Shown: piece after piece, positions 34,882 to 43,613 of the stretch | Numbering within the stretch: the first letter of the stretch is position 1 | Layout of the letters: each line of letters starts with the position of its first letter | DNA from: Glycomyces amatae | Lineage (GTDB): Bacteria > Actinomycetota > Actinomycetes > Mycobacteriales > Micromonosporaceae | DNA length: 64,000 bases | Direction of reading: 5' to 3' | NCBI RefSeq assembly: GCF_020991375.1 | Contig: NZ_JAJLQZ010000004.1 | Span: forward strand, 124,001-188,000 | The notes under the pieces: generated by a model | The model's input: the letters and a program-made list of their open reading frames with translations, nothing else | Databases searched by the model: none | Told to the model about the DNA's origin: nothing | Made by a program: the position numbers and the translations under genes

Positions 34882-35022
34882 TCACGACGCGGCCTCCTCG
34901 ACCGGGACGGCGGGCACGGGCGCCCCGAAGACGCGCTGGAGGACGGGTCTGGCGCGGCGGTGGCGGCCGACGTACGCCGGGCGGGCGCGGGCGGCGAGGC
35001 GGTCGGCGACGGCTCGGATCAT
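34882..35022 (-). CDS. Possible small basic protein, 46 aa
   Basis: It begins MIRAVADRLAARARPAYVGRH and ends VPAVPVEEAAS. An AGGAG ribosome-binding site lies 10 bases before the ATG and a GTG-rich spacer follows. The protein is basic, without a motif or membrane segment. The stretch is also fully explained as compositional GC coding noise, so it is a weak call. Confidence 0.35.
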   Translation of the reverse strand: MIRAVADRLAARARPAYVGRHRRARPVLQRVFGAPVPAVPVEEAAS

Positions 35023-35302
35023 GGGGGCGCTCCTGGTGTGATCGCACAGGCGGTCTGTCTCCCGGTTCAACGAGACACGGGTGCGCCGGTTACGGCGCCG
35101 CGGGCGAACCCGTCCGCCGCTCACCCGATCGAAGGACGCGCCGGGGCGGCCCGGGCGCCGGATCCCGGGGCGCCGCGGCGGCCGGCGTCCGCCGGCCGCC
35201 CGCTCTGAGGTCTAGAGTCGGTTTCGCGGCTTTCGACGAACGGCGGCGGCGACGGAAATCCGACACGCGCCCCGGCTCGCCAGGCGGGACGCTCGACGTA
35301 CC

Positions 35303-35340
35303 TACTCGCGGGTAATATGATGGGGGTTACCACCGAGTAA
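35303..35340. promoter_or_regulatory. Inverted operator pair at acyl-CoA dehydrogenase promoter
   Basis: TACTCGCGGGTAA (35303-35315) and, on the opposite strand, TTACTCGGTGGTAA (35327-35340) match at 11 of 13 shared positions. TAATAT at 35313-35318 looks like the -10 box, and the first site covers it. This suggests a TetR/FadR-like repressor of fatty-acid oxidation, not encoded here. Confidence 0.6.
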
Positions 35341-35353
35341 TGGAGGACCCGCA

Positions 35354-37192
35354 ATGACGCACTTCCGCCACAACCTCCGAGACCTGGAGTTCAATCTCTT
35401 CGAGGTCTTCGGAGCGGACGAGATCCTCAAGCACGAGGCCTTCGCGGACCTGGACGAGGCCACCGCCCGCGAGGTCCTGCGCGAGCTCGCGCGCCTGTCC
35501 GAGGAGGAGCTCGCCGCCAGCTACGTCGAGGGCGACCGCAACCCGCCCGCGTTCGACGCCGCCACCGCCTCGGTGACGCTCCCCGAGGCCTTCAAGAAGT
35601 CCTACAAGGCGTTCATCGACGCCGAGTACTGGCGCCTCGACCTGCCCGAGGTCCTCGGCGGCACCGTCGCCCCCCGCATGCTCTGGTGGTCCCTCGCCGA
35701 ACTCGTGCTCGGCGCCAACCCGGCACTGTGGATGTACGCCGCCGGCTCCTCGTTCGCGCACACCGCGCACCTCGAGGGCACCGACGAGCAGAAGGAGTGG
35801 GCCAAGCTCTTCGTCGAGAAGGGCTGGGGCGCCACCATGGTCCTCACCGAGCCCGACGCGGGCTCCGACGTCGGCGCGGGCACCACCAAGGCCTACAAGC
35901 AGCCCGACGGCTCCTGGCACATCGAGGGCGTCAAGCGGTTCATCACCTCGGGCGACCAGGACATGACCGACAACATCATCCACTACGTGCTCGCGCGCCC
36001 CGTGGGCGAGGAGGGCGCCGGCGGGCCCGGCACCAAGGGCCTCAGCCTCTTCATCGTCCCCAAGTACGAGTTCGACCCGGCCACCGGGGAGCTCGGGGAG
36101 CGCAACGGCGTCAAGGTCACCAACATCGAGCACAAGATGGGCCTGAAGGTCTCGGCCACCGCCGAGCTCACCTTCGGCGAGAAGGCCCCCGCGAAGGGCT
36201 GGCTCCTCGGCGAGAAGCACGAGGGCATCCGCCAGATGTTCCTCATCATCGAGTACGCGCGGATGATGGTGGGCACCAAGGCGATCGCCACCCTCTCCAC
36301 CGGGTACCTCAACGCGCTCGACTACGCCAAGAGCCGCATCCAGGGCCCGGACCTGCTCCAGTCCGCCGACAAGGCCTCGCCGCGGGTCCCGATCATCAAG
36401 CACCCGGACGTGCGCCGCTCGCTGCTGATGCAGAAGAGCTACGCCGAGGGCCTGCGGGCGCTCGTGGCGTACACCGCGTCGTGGCAGGACAAGGCGCGCC
36501 TGGCCGAGCTCGAGGGCGACGAGGAGGCGGCCGAGACCGCCAAGAAGATCAACGACCTGCTGCTGCCGCTGGTCAAGGGCTGCGGCTCGGAGCGGGCGTA
36601 CGAGCTGCTGAGCGCCGAGTCGCTCCAGACGTTCGGCGGCTCGGGGTACCTCCAGGACTACCCGCTCGAGCAGTACGTGCGGGACGCGAAGATCGACACG
36701 CTCTACGAGGGCACCACCGCGATCCAGAGCCTGGACTTCCTGTTCCGCAAGATCATCAAGGACAACGGCGAGTCGCTCATGGCCGTCGCCGCGGAGATCA
36801 TGGCGGCGACGCAGGACGGGCACGCGGAGCTGGAGGAGACGCGCGGGAAGGTGCTGCGCGCGCTCGGCGACGTGCAGGGCGTCATCGAGGCGCTCCAGCC
36901 GGCGCTCATGGGCCCGATGTCGGGCGAGCCGCGCGAGCTGTACAAGGCCGGGCTGCACTCGCGGCGGCTGCTGCTGGCGGTCGGCGACCTGATGGTCGGG
37001 TGGCTGCTGCTGCGCCAGGCCGAGGTCGCGCAGCGCCGGCTCGACGAGGGCGCGGACGACGACTTCTACCGCGGGAAGGTCGCCTCGGCGAAGTTCTTCG
37101 CCAAGGAGGTGCTGCCGCGGCTGACGGCCGACCGCAAGGTCGTCGAGGCCGCCGACCTGACCGCGATGGACCTCCCGGACGAGGCGTTCTAG
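35354..37192 (+). CDS. Acyl-CoA dehydrogenase (long form)
   Basis: A 612-residue FAD enzyme for the first step of beta-oxidation. Conserved blocks include [16 protein letters not shown] (FAD/substrate region), the [11 protein letters not shown] segment, and [16 protein letters not shown] near residue 455, with the catalytic Glu; a C-terminal extension (~460-612) is typical of the 600-residue FadE-like group with an Acyl-CoA_dh_C tail. Cytoplasmic. Monocistronic, with a GGAGGA ribosome-binding site and a paired operator upstream, and a terminator downstream. Confidence 0.94.
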   Translation: MTHFRHNLRDLEFNLFEVFGADEILKHEAFADLDEATAREVLRELARLSEEELAASYVEGDRNPPAFDAATASVTLPEAFKKSYKAFIDAEYWRLDLPEVLGGTVAPRMLWWSLAELVLGANPALWMYAAGSSFAHTAHLEGTDEQKEWAKLFVEKGWGATMVLTEPDAGSDVGAGTTKAYKQPDGSWHIEGVKRFITSGDQDMTDNIIHYVLARPVGEEGAGGPGTKGLSLFIVPKYEFDPATGELGERNGVKVTNIEHKMGLKVSATAELTFGEKAPAKGWLLGEKHEGIRQMFLIIEYARMMVGTKAIATLSTGYLNALDYAKSRIQGPDLLQSADKASPRVPIIKHPDVRRSLLMQKSYAEGLRALVAYTASWQDKARLAELEGDEEAAETAKKINDLLLPLVKGCGSERAYELLSAESLQTFGGSGYLQDYPLEQYVRDAKIDTLYEGTTAIQSLDFLFRKIIKDNGESLMAVAAEIMAATQDGHAELEETRGKVLRALGDVQGVIEALQPALMGPMSGEPRELYKAGLHSRRLLLAVGDLMVGWLLLRQAEVAQRRLDEGADDDFYRGKVASAKFFAKEVLPRLTADRKVVEAADLTAMDLPDEAF

Positions 37193-37663
37193 CCGGCGCG
37201 GCCGGGCCCGCGGCGCGATCCCGCCTCGGCGGCGCGCCCGGCCCCCGGCGGTGACGCGGCCGGCGCCGCGGCGTCCGCGCCCCGGCCGCGACACGATCGG
37301 GTGAAAACGAGCGACCCGGGCCCGAAACGGCCCGGGTCTTGTCGTACCCGACCGGAACGATCGAGCGGCGCGACAGTGTCTTCCCCTCCAGTGGCGGGTG
37401 GGGGTTGGGGACGGCCGGTGCGATGCGGGCCGGTGCGGCGCGGGCCGGTGCGACCGGGTCGGCCTCCGGTCTCCCGGCGCCCTGGCCCGCCCTCGGCAGG
37501 CCTCCTGACCCGGGCGGTCCCGAGGCCTCCCGGTACGCGAGCCGCCGGCCCGCGCGTCGGCGGCCGGGCCGCCCGGACCCGGACTCGAACGCGTCGCCGC
37601 TCAGGTGCGTGCCGCACGCGCCGCCGCGCCTCGCGGATCCTCCGACCGAACCCTCCGGTCCGC
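37193..37663. other. Intergenic, terminator only
   Basis: 471 bases between the dehydrogenase and the leftward type VII-like operon. Apart from the terminator at 37313-37338 and low-complexity GGCCGGTGCGA-type blocks near 37420-37460, nothing is supported; several overlapping open frames are compositional. Confidence 0.5.
37313..37338 (+). terminator. Terminator, acyl-CoA dehydrogenase side
   Basis: A 10-bp perfect stem GACCCGGGCC with loop CGAAAC, followed by TTGTCGT. It lies 120 bases after the dehydrogenase stop. Confidence 0.75.
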
Positions 37664-37996
37664 TCAATCGCCCGGTTCCGTCGCGGCCTCGCCCGGGGTG
37701 CCGAACCGGAAGTAGAACCCGACCTCCTCCTCACCGCTGGTGGCCGCGCCCAGCGCCGCCTCCATGCCGTGCAGGGTCCCCCGCAGGTACTGGAGGTTCC
37801 GCCAGGCGGCGGCGTGGAACTCCAGGTACCGCCCCGCCGCGTCGGCCGCGCCCGGCGCGGTCCCGAACGCCGGGGCCCGGCTCAGCGTCCCCGTGCCCAG
37901 CACCGGGATCACCTCGCCCTCCAACTCGTCCAGCAGCTCCAGCACCAGCTGCCGGTACTCCTCGACCGCCTCGGGGTCGAACACGCGCTCGCCCAT
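37664..37996 (-). CDS. Small helical protein of type VII-like cluster
   Basis: A 110-residue protein (MGERVFDPEAVEEYRQLVLE, AWRNLQYLRGTLHGMEAALG) predicted to be mainly two helices with a polar end, without membrane segment or signal. In length and predicted fold it is like a WXG100/EspC-type type VII substrate or chaperone, though no W-x-G is visible. It follows the 518-residue effector-like gene by 34 bases on the same strand. Function inferred from context only. Confidence 0.65.
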   Translation of the reverse strand: MGERVFDPEAVEEYRQLVLELLDELEGEVIPVLGTGTLSRAPAFGTAPGAADAAGRYLEFHAAAWRNLQYLRGTLHGMEAALGAATSGEEEVGFYFRFGTPGEAATEPGD

Positions 37997-38030
37997 GCGC
38001 CCTCCTTCGCTCGTGAACGGCCTGCGCCGG

Positions 38031-39587
38031 TCAGTTGTACAGGTCCTCGTTCGGTTTGACGTAGCCCCAGACGTTCCCGGTCTCGCGCCGGGCGAGGTCC
38101 TGCGGGCCCTCGTCCTCCTCCGCCTCGTCCTCGTCGTCGGTCTTGCCGCCCTTGCCCGACGCGCCGCCCTGCTGCACCGGCGCCATGCCCGGCCGGGCGC
38201 CGCCCGCGCCGCCCCCGGCCCCGCCGGTCGCCCCGGCGGGCCCCGCGGCCGGCACCGGCGCCGTCACCGCCGGACCGAACAGCCCCTGCGGCACGCCCCC
38301 CGCCCCGCCCGGCCCCGGGAGGCCGCCCGCGCGCGTCGTCCCGCCGCTCGCGCCGAACACGCCGCCCGGGCCGCCGCCGGGCCCGCCGGAGGCGAGGCCG
38401 CCCGAGACCTCGCCCTCCTCCTCGTCCTCCCCGTCCGCTCCGTCCTCCCACGCGGTCTCGTCCTCGGCGCGCGAGGTCCCGTCGCCGCCGGGCGGGACCG
38501 GGGTCGGGTCCTGCGTCGCCTGCGGCGCGACCGGCGGTGACGGCTGCTCCGCCTCGGGCGCCGCCAGGTCCATGTGCGCCGCGTCGGCACCGCCGGGCAG
38601 CGGCCGGTCCCCGCCGGTGGGGCGCAGCGCCGTCAGCTCCTGGCTCTGCCCGTCCCGCTTCGCCGCGATCGCCTCGTCGACCGCCGCCTGCCGCTCGCGG
38701 TAGGCCGCCAGCTCGGCCGCGACCCGGTCCGCGAAGACCTCCTTGGCCTCCTCGCCCGCGAGCGCCCGCACGTCCGCGACCAGCGCCCCGAGCCCCGACA
38801 GGCCCGCGCCGACCCGCTCCTCGACGAACTCGCGCACGTCGGTCGCCAGCCGCGGGTCCGCCCCGGCCAGCTCGAGCGCCCGCTCGGCCTCCTCGCAGCT
38901 CATCCGGATGCAGTCGCCGTGCCACCAGGCGGGCCGCAGGTGCAGCGAGACCAGGTTCGACCACTCGCCCTCCACGCCGACCATCGGCGCGGGGTAGGGG
39001 ATCTCGCCCGAGTCGCCGCCCTGGAGCGTGTAGATCGCCGCCTCCCGGCCCTCCAGTTCGGCGACGGTCGCCTCGATGTCGTCGGCCAGGCCCTCCACGA
39101 GCGCGCGCGCCTGGTCGGCCTGCTCCGCGAACGCCTCGAAGTCCTCCCCGGCCCAGCCCTCCGCGAGCGACGACAGCCGCGACTTCAACCGGTCCGACCA
39201 CGACCCGATCCGCGCGCCCACCTCCTCGGTCCAGCCGGTCCGCAGGCGCTGCATCGCGAACGCGTCGGCGTCCTCGGGCCTGACCGCGGCGATCGCCGCC
39301 CGGAAGTCGTCCTCGGTCGGGTAGGCCATGCCCTCGCAGCGGGGCTTGAACCGGCCCGGCTGCCCCTCGACCGGCACCGCCGACGCCAGCTGCACCCAGT
39401 CCTCCTCGGCGGGGTGCGCGACCGGGTGCGGGCAGGCCGCCGAGGAGCACCCGGCGCGCTCGCCGCCGGAGGCCGCGGTGTCGCCGAAGGCGAGGGTGAA
39501 CTCGAACGTCGGCACCTCCACCGTGAAGTGGAGGCCGCCGTCCTCCTCGGCCGCGTCGCCGTCGCTCGCGAACAGGCTGTCGGTCAT
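38031..39587 (-). CDS. Effector-like protein with type VII-like tail
   Basis: A 518-residue protein. Residues ~1-300 are globular/helical with a WXG100-like core (SSLAEGWAGEDFEAFAEQADQ), then a long acidic and Gly/Pro-rich stretch (~345-495), then the conserved tail GNVWGYVKPNEDLYN. The protein encoded divergently at 40137 ends in the same way. No signal peptide. The pattern, helical N-terminus plus unstructured Gly/Pro region, suits a substrate of an ESX/type VII secretion system, whose core genes are not in the window. Function unknown. Confidence 0.75.
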   Translation of the reverse strand: MTDSLFASDGDAAEEDGGLHFTVEVPTFEFTLAFGDTAASGGERAGCSSAACPHPVAHPAEEDWVQLASAVPVEGQPGRFKPRCEGMAYPTEDDFRAAIAAVRPEDADAFAMQRLRTGWTEEVGARIGSWSDRLKSRLSSLAEGWAGEDFEAFAEQADQARALVEGLADDIEATVAELEGREAAIYTLQGGDSGEIPYPAPMVGVEGEWSNLVSLHLRPAWWHGDCIRMSCEEAERALELAGADPRLATDVREFVEERVGAGLSGLGALVADVRALAGEEAKEVFADRVAAELAAYRERQAAVDEAIAAKRDGQSQELTALRPTGGDRPLPGGADAAHMDLAAPEAEQPSPPVAPQATQDPTPVPPGGDGTSRAEDETAWEDGADGEDEEEGEVSGGLASGGPGGGPGGVFGASGGTTRAGGLPGPGGAGGVPQGLFGPAVTAPVPAAGPAGATGGAGGGAGGARPGMAPVQQGGASGKGGKTDDEDEAEEDEGPQDLARRETGNVWGYVKPNEDLYN

Positions 39588-39802
39588 CGCCAGCGTCCTC
39601 CTCCGGCCCGGGCCCGCGGCCCGCGCCCTCTGCTCCGTGTACGCCGTTGCGCGTGCCGCCCATGGAAGACCGCATCGTCACGAATCCGTCATGGCCCGGT
39701 CCCCTCTGGAGCGGGACCGTCCCGTGACGGCGGGCGCGACAGTATGCGGGACGCCGCCGGGCGTCCGCCCTGACGGGCGCAGGCACCTCGAAGGAGGACC
39801 CC

Positions 39803-40126
39803 ATGACCGTGCACATGGACGTCGACGGTGTGCGAGCGGGCGGCTCCGGCCTCCGCGACTTCGCCCCCGTCGCGCGGAACGCGTCGCAGCGGACCGAGCT
39901 GCCGGCGCAGACCGCCGCCGACCGCAACCCCGGTTTCGCCACCGGCGGCGCGGGGCGCCGGTGGCAGACCGCGCTCGCGGCCGTGACCGACGGGGTCGAG
40001 CGGCGCCTGGCCTGGCAGGGCGAGCAGGTCGTCGGCGCCGCCGACGACCTCGACACCGCCGACCAGGAGGCGGGCGACCGCTTCGGCGGCATTCAATCGG
40101 ACGTCCCCGCCGGCGCGACGCGATAG
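39803..40126 (+). CDS. WXG100/EspC-like small protein
   Basis: A 107-residue protein (MTVHMDVDGVRAGGSGLRDF) with a WQTALAAVTDGVERRLAWQG segment giving a two-helix hairpin of the ESX type. The length is standard for a WXG100 or EspC-like protein, which usually travels as a dimer with the next gene's product. It is the first gene of a two-gene unit, 10 bases before the PPE-like gene. A GAAGGAGG ribosome-binding site precedes the ATG. Confidence 0.75.
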   Translation: MTVHMDVDGVRAGGSGLRDFAPVARNASQRTELPAQTAADRNPGFATGGAGRRWQTALAAVTDGVERRLAWQGEQVVGAADDLDTADQEAGDRFGGIQSDVPAGATR

Positions 40127-40136
40127 GAGAGCACCC

Positions 40137-41327
40137 ATGCCCAGCTACCAGGAAGCGCTGTCGGCGGACGCCACGGCCTTCACCGACCTCGCCGCGGAGA
40201 TCACCGAGGCCTCCATCGAGCTGACGGCGTACCAGATCGACTACGGCTCCAAGGTCACCGAGATCAACACCCACTGGGAGGACACCGCGAACGAGGCGTT
40301 CAACGGCGAGGTCGGCTCGGTGAACGACCACCTCTCCCAGGTGATCGCCGAACTGGACGCCGCGGCCGCGGGCCTCAAGGCGGCCGGCGACCGGATGTTC
40401 ATCGACTGCAACATGATGACGCTCGTGGACGCCTCGTGGAAGGCGGCCGGCTTCGACGTCCTGCCCACGCCCATGGTCGTGCTGAGCGCCGCGCAGCGGG
40501 CCATGATCGCCTCGGCGGGCCCCCTCGCGGGCCTCCTGGAGGCCTCGCTCCAGATGCAGGCGGGGGAGGGGACGCTGCGGCTGGAGACGCTCCTGGGGCT
40601 GATCAACTCGTCGGACGCGACGGGGAGCACCGCCCTCGACCAGTCCTCGGCGCTGCTGCGGCCCCTGGACGACAAGACCGGCGGGACGCCGGCGCCCCCC
40701 GCCCCCGAGGAGGAGGGCGGGGCGCCGGGCCAGGAGGAGGGCTCGGCCGAGGAGGAGCAGCCGGAAGAGGAGCCCGCCGAAGAAGAGTCCACTGAGGAGG
40801 AGGATTCGGAGGAGCCGCCGCAGGAGGACGGGGAGGACCCCGCGGCGTCCGACCGGCAGCAGCCCGAGACGCCGCAGGCACCGCAGATGCCGCAGTCGCC
40901 GCAGACTCCTCCGGGCCTGGAGGACCTCGCGCAGCCCGACCTCCCCGAGGTCCCCGAGCGTCCCTGGGACGCTCCGGCCGACCCCGACGACCTCACCGGG
41001 GGCCTCGCCTCCGGCGGCGGTCTCGGCTCGGGAGGCGGGCCCGGCGCCGGCGGCCTGGGCGGCGGACTCGGCTCCGGCGTCCCGGGGGCCGGCGCGGGCG
41101 CGGTGCCGACGGGCGGCATGGGCGGCGCGATGACCGCCCCGGTGGCGGCGGCGAACGCGGCCGGTGCGGGCGCCAGGCCGGGCGCGCCCGGCATGATGGG
41201 CGCCGGGGCGGGCGGCCGGGGCGCCGGAGCCGGGGACGACGAGGACGGCGGCCGCGAGTCGAACCTGACGGAGGACGACGAGGACGTCTGGGGCATCGTC
41301 AAGGCCGCCGACGACCCCTACGAGTAG
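40137..41327 (+). CDS. Large WXG-like protein with VWG tail
   Basis: A 396-residue protein. The N-terminal ~170 residues are helical with an INTHWEDTANEAFNG motif, a WXG-like turn. From ~190 comes a strongly acidic stretch (EEEQPEEEPAEEESTEEEDS), then Pro/Gln and Gly-rich regions, ending in EDVWGIVKAADDPYE. The same tail pattern closes the effector-like protein encoded at 38031-39587. The layout resembles a PPE-like or EspB-like type VII substrate. It is probably exported with the small protein encoded just before it. Confidence 0.75.
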   Translation: MPSYQEALSADATAFTDLAAEITEASIELTAYQIDYGSKVTEINTHWEDTANEAFNGEVGSVNDHLSQVIAELDAAAAGLKAAGDRMFIDCNMMTLVDASWKAAGFDVLPTPMVVLSAAQRAMIASAGPLAGLLEASLQMQAGEGTLRLETLLGLINSSDATGSTALDQSSALLRPLDDKTGGTPAPPAPEEEGGAPGQEEGSAEEEQPEEEPAEEESTEEEDSEEPPQEDGEDPAASDRQQPETPQAPQMPQSPQTPPGLEDLAQPDLPEVPERPWDAPADPDDLTGGLASGGGLGSGGGPGAGGLGGGLGSGVPGAGAGAVPTGGMGGAMTAPVAAANAAGAGARPGAPGMMGAGAGGRGAGAGDDEDGGRESNLTEDDEDVWGIVKAADDPYE

Positions 41328-41684
41328 TGCGGCGGGGTCGCATCGGCGGACGGGCGGGCCGCGGTGCCCGCTGCGGACGGGGCGCCTCATCGCCGCCCGG
41401 ACCGGACGGCGCCTGACGCGGGCGAGGTGCCGGGCTCCGCGGAAGGCGTCATGCCTCGGTCTCGTCTGACTCGTCGCCGCGGAACGCGCCGGCCCCGCGG
41501 AAGGCGCCCATGCCCTCCCGCATCCCGCGCCCGGCGCGAGCAAGGTGCGGGGGCCGTACCGGGACCGGGGACGTCGGTCCGCTGCGCGGCGCGGGGGCGC
41601 CTCGCAGCGGGAGCGCCGGGTGCGACGGGGGGATCGCGCCCGCCGCCGCGGCGGCGCCTTGCGCCGCTCTGCGATCATGGAGCC
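41328..41684. other. Intergenic, no gene seen
   Basis: 357 bases between the type VII-like gene and the DUF1330-type gene. Open frames continue through but lack protein-like sequence. A GGAACGCGCC/GGAAGGCGCC near-repeat (41480-41510) is seen; no terminator of note. Confidence 0.45.
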
Positions 41685-41990
41685 ATGCCAGCAGCGAATC
41701 CCCCGATCGAACTGTGCTGCCTGCTCCGGGCGCGCCCCGGGGCCGAGCAGGCGATGACCGCCTACGAGGACCAGGTGCTCGCGCTGGTCCCCGGGCACGG
41801 CGGCGAGGTCGTCTCGCGCGCGATCGGCGACGGCGCCGAGGGCCGCCCCCACGAGGTCCAGCTCTTCCGCTTCCCCGGCCAGGCCGCGCTCGACGCCTAC
41901 ATGGCCGACCCCCGCCGCCTCGCCCTCGCCGGGGAGCGCGACCGCACCGTCGCCGACACGATCCTCTTCCCGGTGGCCGTCGTGAGATAA
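41685..41990 (+). CDS. Small ferredoxin-like fold protein (DUF1330/ABM-like)
   Basis: A 101-residue protein (ELCCLLRARPGAEQAMTAYE, PHEVQLFRFPGQAALDAYMAD, DTILFPVAVVR). The pattern of beta strand, helix and the FxxxxAxxxYMxD box fits the dimeric alpha/beta-barrel superfamily, such as DUF1330 or antibiotic-biosynthesis-monooxygenase relatives. Its start is the ATG at 41685; the longer frame is noise. Function unknown. Confidence 0.75.
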   Translation: MPAANPPIELCCLLRARPGAEQAMTAYEDQVLALVPGHGGEVVSRAIGDGAEGRPHEVQLFRFPGQAALDAYMADPRRLALAGERDRTVADTILFPVAVVR

Positions 41991-42004
41991 CTCTGCAAGA
42001 CCTA

Positions 42005-42047
42005 TTGACTTTCGATAGATATCTATCGAGAATCGATGCATGCATCG
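42005..42047 (+). promoter_or_regulatory. Promoter with operator palindromes, leaderless start
   Basis: TTGACT (42005-42010), 17 bases, then GAGAAT (42028-42033). Between and over them lies the 18-bp perfect palindrome TCGATAGATATCTATCGA (42012-42029). A second perfect palindrome, CGATGCATGCATCG (42034-42047), covers the start. The expected transcription start is at the ATG at 42040, so translation would be leaderless. Confidence 0.75.
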
Positions 42048-42540
42048 TTTCTTCATCGCCGTGCTGCGCCTCGGCATCATCGCGGTCCTCCTGGTCGGCC
42101 TCTTCGGCCAGGTCCTCGTCATCCCCAACACGGCGGCCAACGAGGTCGAGAACTTCCCGCCCTACGAGCCCTTCGCCGTCCCCTACGCGACCGCGGCGAT
42201 CCTCGGCGTCGCCTGCGTCCAGGTCGCGCTCGTCGCGATGTGGATGCTGCTGGGCATGATCGGCCGCAAGGCGATCTTCACCCCGCGGGCCTTCCGGTGG
42301 GTCGACGTCGTCATCGGCGCCACCGTCGTCGCGACCCTCATCGCGCTCGGCGTCGTCGGCCACCTCATGTTCTGGCACGTCCCCGAGCCCCCCGGCCAGG
42401 ACATGGCCCTGCTCGGCGCCTTCGGCGCGGCCGTCGTGTGCGCCGGCGCCGGAGCCGCGTTCGCCATGGCCGTGGTCATCCTGCGCGGCCTGCTGCGCAA
42501 GGCGGCCGACCTCGAGGCCGAGATGGCCGAGGTCGTCTGA
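42040..42540 (+). CDS. DUF2975 membrane protein
   Basis: A 166-residue four-pass membrane protein of the DUF2975 family: VLRLGIIAVLLVGLFGQVLV, then TAAILGVACVQVALVAMWML, IGRKAIFTPRAFRWVDV and a last helix. Members pair with a small Cro/C1-type regulator, encoded next with a 1-base overlap. The true start is probably the ATG at 42040 (MHRFFIAV), next to the promoter. Function of the family is unknown. Confidence 0.93.
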   Translation: MHRFFIAVLRLGIIAVLLVGLFGQVLVIPNTAANEVENFPPYEPFAVPYATAAILGVACVQVALVAMWMLLGMIGRKAIFTPRAFRWVDVVIGATVVATLIALGVVGHLMFWHVPEPPGQDMALLGAFGAAVVCAGAGAAFAMAVVILRGLLRKAADLEAEMAEVV

Positions 42541-42749
42541 TGGGGATCGTCGTCGACCTCGACGTCCAGCTCGCCCGCAGCGGCATGTCCGTGGGGGAGT
42601 TCGCCGTGGCCGTGGGCATCACGCCCGCCAACGTCGCCGTCCTCAAGAACGGGCGCGCCAAGGCCGTCCGCTTCACCACCCTCGACGCGATCTGCCGCGT
42701 CCTCGACTGCCAGCCCGGGGACGTCCTGCGCCGCGTCCCCGACGAGTAG
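42540..42749 (+). CDS. Small XRE-type DNA-binding protein
   Basis: A 69-residue YozG-like helix-turn-helix protein (VDLDVQLARSGMSVGEFAVAV, ITPANVAVLKNGRAKAVRF, LDAICRVLDCQPGDVLR). Its start and the DUF2975 stop share one A (TGATG), so translation is coupled. It probably binds the 18-bp palindrome in its own promoter. Partner of the DUF2975 membrane protein. Confidence 0.93.
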   Translation: MGIVVDLDVQLARSGMSVGEFAVAVGITPANVAVLKNGRAKAVRFTTLDAICRVLDCQPGDVLRRVPDE

Positions 42750-42802
42750 CGGCGGGCCCTGCCCGAGCGGCGCCGCCCGCGGTGCCGCTCCGGCCCGCCG
42801 CC

Positions 42803-43489
42803 CTACCCGAGCGCCTCCGACAGCAAGGTGTGCAAGCGCGCCGCGGCCCGCTCCTGGGCCGTCCGGATCGTCGCCGCCGCCCGCTCCGACAGCTCCCCGC
42901 ACTCGGTGTCGAGCGTCGCGTTCGGCACCAGGAACCGGAACCCCGTCAGCCGGCCCTCCAGGTTCACCTCCGCCGAGCACAGGTCGTCCTCCGTGGTGTG
43001 CTCGAACCGCTCCGCGCTCTCGGCGACCAGGTCCCGGAGCTCGTCGCCGCGCCGGTCCGGCACGCGGGCGGCCACCAGGTCGGCATGGCTGCGCTCCAGG
43101 CGCAGCACGTGCTCCGAGCGGGCCGCCTCGGCCGCCGTCCACGCCGCCCCGACGGCGTCGGCCACGGCCCGGTTGCTCAACCGGTCCACGGTGGGGCTCA
43201 ACGCGAGCGACACCAGCTTGCCGGTGTAGTCCAGGCGCAGCCACGCGACCCGGCCGGCGTCCGTGCCGTCGAACCCGCGGCGCGTCAGGTCCTCGATCAG
43301 CGCCCCGGCCCGCTCGGCGAGCGCCGCCGCCCGCTCGTACCGCTCCCTGGAGGGGGCCGCCTCCAGCGCCCGGTGCACCGCGTCGCGCACCGGCCCCGCC
43401 GGGAGCCGCGCCGCCGCCCGCCGCCCCTGGGCCACACGGTCCTCGTAGTCCTCGGGGAACTCCATCCGCTCCATCGGTCCGCCTTCCAC
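42803..43489 (-). CDS. YbaB/EbfC-like DNA-associated protein
   Basis: A 228-residue protein with two YbaB-like blocks (GRVAWLRLDYTGKLVSLALS and AEVNLEGRLTGFRFLVPN), each strand-turn-strand followed by a helix. Such YbaB-like proteins are often encoded beside type VII-type clusters in actinomycetes, and here it lies between that cluster and a regulator. DNA binding is not shown. Transcribed leftward, away from the AfsR-type gene. Confidence 0.7.
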   Translation of the reverse strand: MEGGPMERMEFPEDYEDRVAQGRRAAARLPAGPVRDAVHRALEAAPSRERYERAAALAERAGALIEDLTRRGFDGTDAGRVAWLRLDYTGKLVSLALSPTVDRLSNRAVADAVGAAWTAAEAARSEHVLRLERSHADLVAARVPDRRGDELRDLVAESAERFEHTTEDDLCSAEVNLEGRLTGFRFLVPNATLDTECGELSERAAATIRTAQERAAARLHTLLSEALG

Positions 43490-43613
43490 TCCGCTGGGGG
43501 ACCGATCCTCGGCGCGCCGCTCACGGATCGGTCACCGATCGGTCATGTTCGCGTCGAGCGCCCCGCACCACCTTGTGGGACACTGGAAACCCCTAGTACC
43601 GAAGGCGGAGGAC

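Noticed and set aside
38031-41327. Considered as a complete ESX secretion locus
   Set aside because: No EccB/C/D/E or mycosin gene is present in the window; only substrate-like proteins are seen.
41328-41684. A leftward frame that ends near 41449 (tail MREGMGAFRGAGAFRGDES)
   Set aside because: No ribosome-binding site and it arises from GC-rich noise; the repeated FRGAG words are compositional.
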